This document shows, one piece after another, positions 59,892 to 64,000 of a stretch of DNA of 64,000 nucleotides (within the stretch, counting starts at the first letter, position 1; every line of letters starts with the position of its first letter). Position numbers and translations under genes: made by a program. The notes beneath the pieces were generated by a model that did not search any database, was not told the DNA's origin, and was given only the letters and a program-made list of their open reading frames with translations. This DNA comes from Thermoanaerobaculum sp964488355 (GTDB lineage Bacteria; Acidobacteriota; Thermoanaerobaculia; Thermoanaerobaculales; Thermoanaerobaculaceae). The stretch is taken from assembly GCA_964488355.1 (NCBI GenBank), contig CAZAUJ010000004.1, positions 1 through 64,000 of the forward strand. Reading direction: 5' to 3'.

Positions 59892-61700
59892 ATGGTGCTT
59901 GTTTCGGTTGAGTCCGAGAACGGTGCCACCCTTACCTACCGTTTGCAAAAGACGCGCATCCTGGTCGGTTCGGGTCCTGGAAACGATGTGGTGATCTCGG
60001 GCCCAGGTGTGGGTGAGCGCCACATGGTCATTCAACGTTCAGGCAACACCTATACCTTCGTTACCGCCGAGCGGCAAACGGTGGTGCTGAACGGTGAGCG
60101 CCGGGCTCGCGGCGTGCTCAACCCCGGTGATCGGGTGAAGCTGGGCGGGGTGACCCTGGTTTTCCGCGGCGAAGCGGGCGGAGCTGCAGCCTGGGTGGAG
60201 GAAACCAAGCCGGTGCCGAGCAAGCCGGCGGCCGTACCCGCTGCCGAAGCCATGCATGTTCGCATGGAGCCAGGTGGTTTCGTCCAGACAAGGCTCACCC
60301 TCCTGCAGGCCTTTGCCGGCAACGCACCCGATCGTACTCGTCAGCTGGTAATGGTTTTGCGCGACGCCATCCGCGAGGCGGAGTTTGCCCTCCTCATCCC
60401 CAAAGAGGGAGGCGGTCCGGGGGCAGAAGGGGCGGTGTTAGCCTCCCTGTGGACCGGACCCCTGCCGGATATTCCGGCAGCTGCCCTCCGGGAGCTGGCC
60501 CTTCCGGGCAAGTACGTGGTGATTGACCAGGGCAGGGATGGGGGCACCGCCCTCTTGCCGGTACGCACCCCCGCAGGCAGCTTGGTGGCCCTGCTACTGG
60601 CTCGGCCGGTGGGAGCCCTGGGCGATGAGGGCGTGGCCCTCGCCAGCGAGGCGGCCAGGCTGTTGGGACTCTTTTGGCAAGAGGTGGAGAGGACGGACAC
60701 CAGTTTCGCCAGTTGGGAGTTGGAGGCGCGTCACCGCCTGGAGGCCCTGTTGCCAGGCACGTCCCAAGCCGTTCAGGTTCTGCGCGAGGGCATGCTGCAG
60801 GCGGCTCGTGGGTGGGAGCCCGTGCTCATTTGCGGCGCGGAGGGGTCGGGGCGCACGGAGGCGGCTCGCATGCTGGCCACCCTTGGGCCGGTGGCAGGAC
60901 GCCGGGTGGTGTTGTTCGAGGGGCGGGAGGCGCCTGCCGCCAGCCTGCGGCAAGAACTGTTCGGACCGGCGGGGGCGCCCACCTTTTCCGGCGAGATGGG
61001 CGGGTTGGTGGGCCAAGCGCGTGGTGGCCTCTTGGTGGTGCGCAACGTGGAGCGGCTACCTGAACCTATCCAGGTGGAATTAGTTGGCATTCTCAAAGCA
61101 CAGGCCCAAGAGCCGCTCTCCTCCAGCACGATCCGGTTGGTGGTGACCTGCGCCGAGGATCCCCTGGCGTTGGTGCAGCAGGGCAAGCTCTCTTCTGCGC
61201 TTTTTATGTTGGTTTCCCAGCGCATGCTGCGCGTGCCCCGCTTGGAGGAGCGCAAGGAGGACCTGCCGCTTATCATCGCCTCGCTGCTCAAGCAGGTGGC
61301 TTCCGAGCAGGGCAAGAACGTGCGCGGCTTGACGGTGGAGTGCCTGAACGCCTTGCTCGCTCGCTCCTATTCCGGGCAGATGGCGGAGCTGGTTGGCGAG
61401 TTGCGCCGTTTGGTGGCGGCCACACCGGATGGCGAGACGGTGCGTTGCGATGCGCAGGCCATTGGTGGCAACGCGGCTCCAGCGGCGGTGGAGGGAGCCG
61501 AGGTCTTGGCTTCCGACAACCTCAAAGAGGTTGTCCCTCGAGTTGAGCAGCTCATCATTGACCGGGTGATGCGCCAGGTGAAGGGTAACCAATCCAAAGG
61601 GGCACGCGTGCTGGGGATCTCCCGCGGCGCCCTGATCGCCAAGCTTAAAGAGTACAACATCCCTGACTATCGCTACCTCCGGCGCCGTCGCCTCCCTTAG
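59892..61700 (+). CDS. FHA-degenerate AAA-Fis protein (NtrC-like pseudo-activator)
   Basis: The 602-residue protein has an FHA-like domain (about 20-95), a GAF-like middle part (about 125-255), a sigma54-activator-type AAA domain (about 275-505) and a Fis-type helix-turn-helix at the C terminus (RVLGISRGALIAKLKEY). Key residues are lost throughout. The Walker A reads GAEGSGRTEA with Arg for the catalytic Lys, the GAFTGA loop is absent (GAPTFSGEMGG), and Walker B reads LLVVRNVERL instead of a hydrophobic-DE motif. In the FHA the first conserved Arg is Ser (LVGSGPGND). It may bind DNA through the HTH without activating sigma54 polymerase. GGAGG lies 9 nt before ATG 59892. Confidence 0.83.
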   Translation: MVLVSVESENGATLTYRLQKTRILVGSGPGNDVVISGPGVGERHMVIQRSGNTYTFVTAERQTVVLNGERRARGVLNPGDRVKLGGVTLVFRGEAGGAAAWVEETKPVPSKPAAVPAAEAMHVRMEPGGFVQTRLTLLQAFAGNAPDRTRQLVMVLRDAIREAEFALLIPKEGGGPGAEGAVLASLWTGPLPDIPAAALRELALPGKYVVIDQGRDGGTALLPVRTPAGSLVALLLARPVGALGDEGVALASEAARLLGLFWQEVERTDTSFASWELEARHRLEALLPGTSQAVQVLREGMLQAARGWEPVLICGAEGSGRTEAARMLATLGPVAGRRVVLFEGREAPAASLRQELFGPAGAPTFSGEMGGLVGQARGGLLVVRNVERLPEPIQVELVGILKAQAQEPLSSSTIRLVVTCAEDPLALVQQGKLSSALFMLVSQRMLRVPRLEERKEDLPLIIASLLKQVASEQGKNVRGLTVECLNALLARSYSGQMAELVGELRRLVAATPDGETVRCDAQAIGGNAAPAAVEGAEVLASDNLKEVVPRVEQLIIDRVMRQVKGNQSKGARVLGISRGALIAKLKEYNIPDYRYLRRRRLP

Positions 61701-62104
61701 GTGCGGGCTTCAGGCGCCAGCAGGAACGCTTGGGGAAAAAGCTCGTCGAGGGTTTGGAGCTCCGGTTCCCCCTTGGTGTTGAGGGTGACGATCAGAAGCT
61801 TGGGGTTAAACTCAGCCAGTACCTGTCGACAGGCGCCGCAAGGCAAAAGGGGGTGCTGGTTGCCTACCACCGCTACCGCCACTGGCCTGGCAGCCGCCAC
61901 CACCGCCGCGGCCAAAGCATTGCGTTCGGCACAAATGGTCAACCCGTAAGAGGCGTTTTCCACGTTGCAGCCTACAAAAACGCGCCCATCCTCAGCAAGC
62001 ACGGCGGCGCCCACAGGAAAACGGGAGTAGGGGGCATAGGCTCGCTCTTGCGCCCTCCTGGCCTGGGTGATCAGTCGAGCAACGACGCTCGGCGCCAACT
62101 TCAT
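61697..62104 (-). CDS. cdd: Cytidine deaminase
   Basis: The 135-residue homotetramer-type cytidine deaminase salvages cytidine and deoxycytidine to uridines. It has the N-terminal YAPYSRFPVGAAVL motif, the zinc/catalytic TICAERNAL (Cys and Glu), and PCGACRQVLAEF with the two further zinc cysteines. The ATG at 62104 lies 6 nt after a TAGGCT hexamer without a ribosome-binding site, implying a leaderless message. It converges with the FHA protein gene, overlapping by 4 nt. Confidence 0.96.
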   Translation of the reverse strand: MKLAPSVVARLITQARRAQERAYAPYSRFPVGAAVLAEDGRVFVGCNVENASYGLTICAERNALAAAVVAAARPVAVAVVGNQHPLLPCGACRQVLAEFNPKLLIVTLNTKGEPELQTLDELFPQAFLLAPEART

Positions 62105-62110
62105 GTTGCA

Positions 62111-62116
62111 AGCCTA
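62111..62116 (-). promoter_or_regulatory. -10 element of cdd (leaderless type)
   Basis: The minus strand reads TAGGCT preceded by CGC, ending exactly 6 nt before the cdd ATG. No ribosome-binding site is present. Confidence 0.45.
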
Positions 62117-62194
62117 GCGTGTTCGAGTCCTGAGGTCCAGCGCATGTGCGTGTGAAATCTTGACCAAAGGCCTCCTGGCGTGTACCCTCTTTCG

Positions 62195-62211
62195 CCGGCA
62201 CGAGGTGCCGG
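62195..62211 (+). repeat. Hairpin at the icd ribosome-binding site
   Basis: CCGGCAC (62195-62201) and GTGCCGG (62205-62211) form a perfect 7-bp stem with a GAG loop. The 3' arm runs into GGGGAGG, the icd Shine-Dalgarno, so the stem could limit ribosome access or define the leader end. No T-run follows, so it is not a terminator. Confidence 0.5.
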
Positions 62212-62221
62212 GGAGGCGTCT

Positions 62222-63466
62222 ATGGGCTTGGAAAATCTCAAGATTCCCGAGTGGGGGGAGCGCATTGGCTGGGACGGCCAGAACATCCAGGTGCCGGACA
62301 GACCCATCATTCCCTTCATCGAAGGGGATGGTACGGGGCCTGACATCTGGCGGGCCACCAGGCGGGTGTTGGATGCGGCGGTGGCAAAGGCCTACGGCGG
62401 CCAACGGCGCATCGCCTGGGTGGAGGTGCTGGCCGGGGAAAAGGCCTTCAACCTCACCGGGAACTGGCTACCCGACGACACGGTGGAGGCTATCCAGTAC
62501 TTTCGCGTGGCCATTAAGGGCCCGCTGACCACGCCGGTGGGGGGTGGCATTCGCTCCCTCAATGTCACCTTGCGCCAGGTGTTGGACCTTTATGCCTGCG
62601 TGCGACCTGTTCGCTGGATTCCTGGGGTTCCCTCGCCGGTGAAGCGGCCGCACGATGTGAATATGGTCATTTTCCGGGAAAACACTGAGGATGTGTACGC
62701 CGGCATTGAGTGGCCTTCTGGGTCGGCGGAAGCGGAGAAGCTCCGGGTGTTCATCGAGAACGAGCTGGGCAAGAAGATTCGGCCCCAATCGGGCATTGGC
62801 ATCAAGCCCATGTCCCCCTTCGGTTCGAAGCGCTTGGCGGCCAAAGCCATCCGCTACGCCTTAGCCAACGGCCGCGACTCGGTCACCTTGGTGCACAAGG
62901 GCAACATCATGAAGTACACGGAGGGAGCCTTCCGCGACTGGGGCTACCAGGTGGCCAAGGAGCTGTTTGCCGATGTGGCCGTCACCGAGGAGGAGCTGTA
63001 CTCGACCTACAACGGCCAGCTGCCGGAAGGCAAAAAGGTCATCATCAAGGACCGGATTGCCGATTCCATGTTCCAGCAGGTGCTGCTGCGTCCCTCGGAG
63101 TACGCGGTCATCGCCACCCCAAACCTCAACGGCGACTACCTGTCCGACGCTCTGGCAGCGCAAGTGGGGGGCCTGGGCATGGCCCCAGGGGCCAACATGG
63201 GGGACGAGCACGCGGTGTTTGAGGCTACCCACGGCACCGCTCCCAAGTACGCTGGCCAGGATAAGGTCAATCCTGGGTCGCTAATCCTCTCCGGGGAGAT
63301 GATGCTGCGGCACCTGGGCTGGAGGGAAGCAGCGGATCTGTTGGTCAAGGGGCTGGAAAAGGCGGTGGCTGACAAGCAGGTTACCTATGACCTGCACCGA
63401 CAAATGGAGGGCGCCACGCTGGTGTCGTGCTCTGGCTTTGCTGAGGCGATCGTTGCCCGCATGTAA
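62222..63466 (+). CDS. icd: Isocitrate dehydrogenase (NADP+)
   Basis: This enzyme oxidatively decarboxylates isocitrate to 2-oxoglutarate in the TCA cycle. The 414-residue protein is close to E. coli Icd: IEGDGTGPDIW, SIxSLNVTLRQ-like (RSLNVTLRQVLDLYACVRP), NMVIFRENTEDVYAGIEW, the regulatory and metal regions, NLNGDYLSDALAAQVGGLG, and HGTAPKYAGQDKVNPGS with the Lys-Tyr pair that marks NADP specificity. ATG 62222 follows GGGGAGG by 6 nt; the in-frame codons from 62180 would lie in the leader hairpin. It is the only TCA gene in the window and ends before a strong terminator. Confidence 0.97.
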   Translation: MGLENLKIPEWGERIGWDGQNIQVPDRPIIPFIEGDGTGPDIWRATRRVLDAAVAKAYGGQRRIAWVEVLAGEKAFNLTGNWLPDDTVEAIQYFRVAIKGPLTTPVGGGIRSLNVTLRQVLDLYACVRPVRWIPGVPSPVKRPHDVNMVIFRENTEDVYAGIEWPSGSAEAEKLRVFIENELGKKIRPQSGIGIKPMSPFGSKRLAAKAIRYALANGRDSVTLVHKGNIMKYTEGAFRDWGYQVAKELFADVAVTEEELYSTYNGQLPEGKKVIIKDRIADSMFQQVLLRPSEYAVIATPNLNGDYLSDALAAQVGGLGMAPGANMGDEHAVFEATHGTAPKYAGQDKVNPGSLILSGEMMLRHLGWREAADLLVKGLEKAVADKQVTYDLHRQMEGATLVSCSGFAEAIVARM

Positions 63467-63489
63467 GGGAAAAGGGTAAGCACGCGCGG

Positions 63490-63525
63490 GGGGCACGCCG
63501 TGGGCGTGCCCCTCGTTTGTCTTTT
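63490..63525 (+). terminator. Terminator after icd
   Basis: A perfect 10-bp stem GGGGCACGCC/GGCGTGCCCC (63490-63499 and 63503-63512) with a GTG loop is followed by TCGTTTGTCTTTT. Confidence 0.88.
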
Positions 63526-63563
63526 CCGACAACCGGCACGGGTATCATTCTCGAGGAGGAACC

Positions 63564-64000
63564 ATGCCCGAACGGCCAAAGATTTCGGCGGTGATCACCA
63601 CGTTCAACGAAGAACGGAACATTGCCGACTGTATCGAGTCGCTTCTGTGGTGCGACGAGATCGTGGTGGTGGATTCCTTTTCCACGGACCGCACGCCGGA
63701 GATTGCCCGTTCGTACGAAAAAGTGCGTTTTTTCCAACGACCCTATTACGGCTCGGCCTCGCAAAAGAACTGGTCCATGGACCAAACTCGCCACCCCTGG
63801 ATCCTGATTTTTGACGCGGACGAGCGCTGCACACCCGAGCTGCAAGCGGAAATTGAGGAGCTGTTGGCCAGCGGGCCAAAGCATGAGGCTTACACCATCA
63901 AGCGGCGCGTTTACTTCATGGATAGGGTGATCCGCTTCTCCGGGTGGCAGCACGACCGGGTGGTACGCCTGATCAAGCGGGGCGCTGGGCGCTACCCCAA
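63564..64000 (+). CDS. Glycosyltransferase family 2 protein (partial, runs off the window)
   Basis: The first 145 residues show a GT-A fold GT2 enzyme of the WaaE/KdtX-like LPS-core group: ISAVITTFNEERNIADCIESL, VVVDSFSTDRTPEIA, ASQKNWSMDQ and the metal-binding DADERCTPEL. Relatives add glucose or another hexose to the lipopolysaccharide core. The ATG at 63564 is preceded by GAGGAGG, and a TATCAT hexamer lies at 63543-63548. The gene continues past 64000. Confidence 0.9.
   Translation, partial: MPERPKISAVITTFNEERNIADCIESLLWCDEIVVVDSFSTDRTPEIARSYEKVRFFQRPYYGSASQKNWSMDQTRHPWILIFDADERCTPELQAEIEELLASGPKHEAYTIKRRVYFMDRVIRFSGWQHDRVVRLIKRGAGRYP

Noticed and set aside
1..64000. tRNA, rRNA, CRISPR, transposase or integrase genes
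   Set aside because: Reading both strands gave no cloverleaf with anticodon arms, no spaced direct repeats and no DDE or integrase motifs.

Overview
This 64 kb window is a contiguous, gene-dense chromosomal segment from a high-GC, diderm (outer-membrane) bacterium. The gene set fits Acidobacteriota best, perhaps a Thermoanaerobaculia- or Holophagae-like lineage: an Oar-type TonB-dependent receptor, two GH57 enzymes in a glycogen operon, a three-gene PntA1/PntA2/PntB transhydrogenase, an MglA-type GTPase, M14 and penicillin-acylase-type secreted hydrolases, and a selenocysteine-dependent SelD. The phylum is an inference; no rRNA or other marker lies in the window. I see no tRNA or rRNA genes, CRISPR arrays, insertion sequences or prophage. 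No gene-free stretch exceeds about 300 bases.

Layout. 1-2405: decayed TonB-dependent receptor ending at a terminator. 2493-7090 (+): queA, oligoendopeptidase F, signal peptide peptidase SppA. 7087-10806 (-): GGDEF membrane protein with an internal deletion and frameshift, AmpG-like transporter, two tiny ORFs, YgaP-like membrane protein, metallophosphoesterase. 10927-13725 (-): pntA1-pntA2-pntB, preceded by a large nested dyad. 13893-28232 (-): a polysaccharide and envelope block made of a PIG-L deacetylase, histidine kinase, response regulator, nucleotidyltransferase/pseudo-phosphomutase, GH57, galT-like, GH57 branching enzyme, glgA, MglA-like GTPase and an MltD-like transglycosylase. 28296-33195 (+): penicillin acylase family protein and M14 peptidase. 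33185-34399 (-): CCA-adding-type enzyme.

34543-45018 (+): amidase, EamA transporter, pyrR-pyrB-pyrC, CheY-like regulator, chorismate-lyase-like protein plus benzoate-CoA-ligase-like protein, radical SAM/SPASM protein, methyltransferase and TPR lipoprotein-like exported protein. 45043-50712 (-): one 1889-residue protein joining a TamB-type periplasmic domain to POTRA repeats and an Omp85 barrel. 50773-52249 (+): alpha/beta hydrolase and SRAP protein. 52198-54215 (-): LpxL-like acyltransferase and bifunctional TyrA. 54280-55317 (+): selD with an in-frame UGA (Sec) and a bSECIS-like hairpin. 55375-64000: DUF4139 protein, methyltransferase, dihydrouridine synthase, SDR, FHA/degenerate AAA/Fis protein, cytidine deaminase, isocitrate dehydrogenase and the start of a GT2 glycosyltransferase.

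Most transcription units open with the same extended -10-like motif, near TGCTAGCAT. At about eight genes (queA, the ampG-like gene, the GGDEF gene, the radical SAM gene, tamB-omp85, selD, dus, cdd) the hexamer ends only 4-8 nt before the start codon and no Shine-Dalgarno is visible. This predicts leaderless transcripts and helps to fix start codons. The strongest leads are the TamB-Omp85 fusion, the Sec-containing SelD that ordinary gene calling would truncate, the leaderless promoter pattern, the UbiC-like/aryl-ligase pair, the dyad upstream of pntA, and the FHA regulator whose recognisable catalytic motifs are all eroded.
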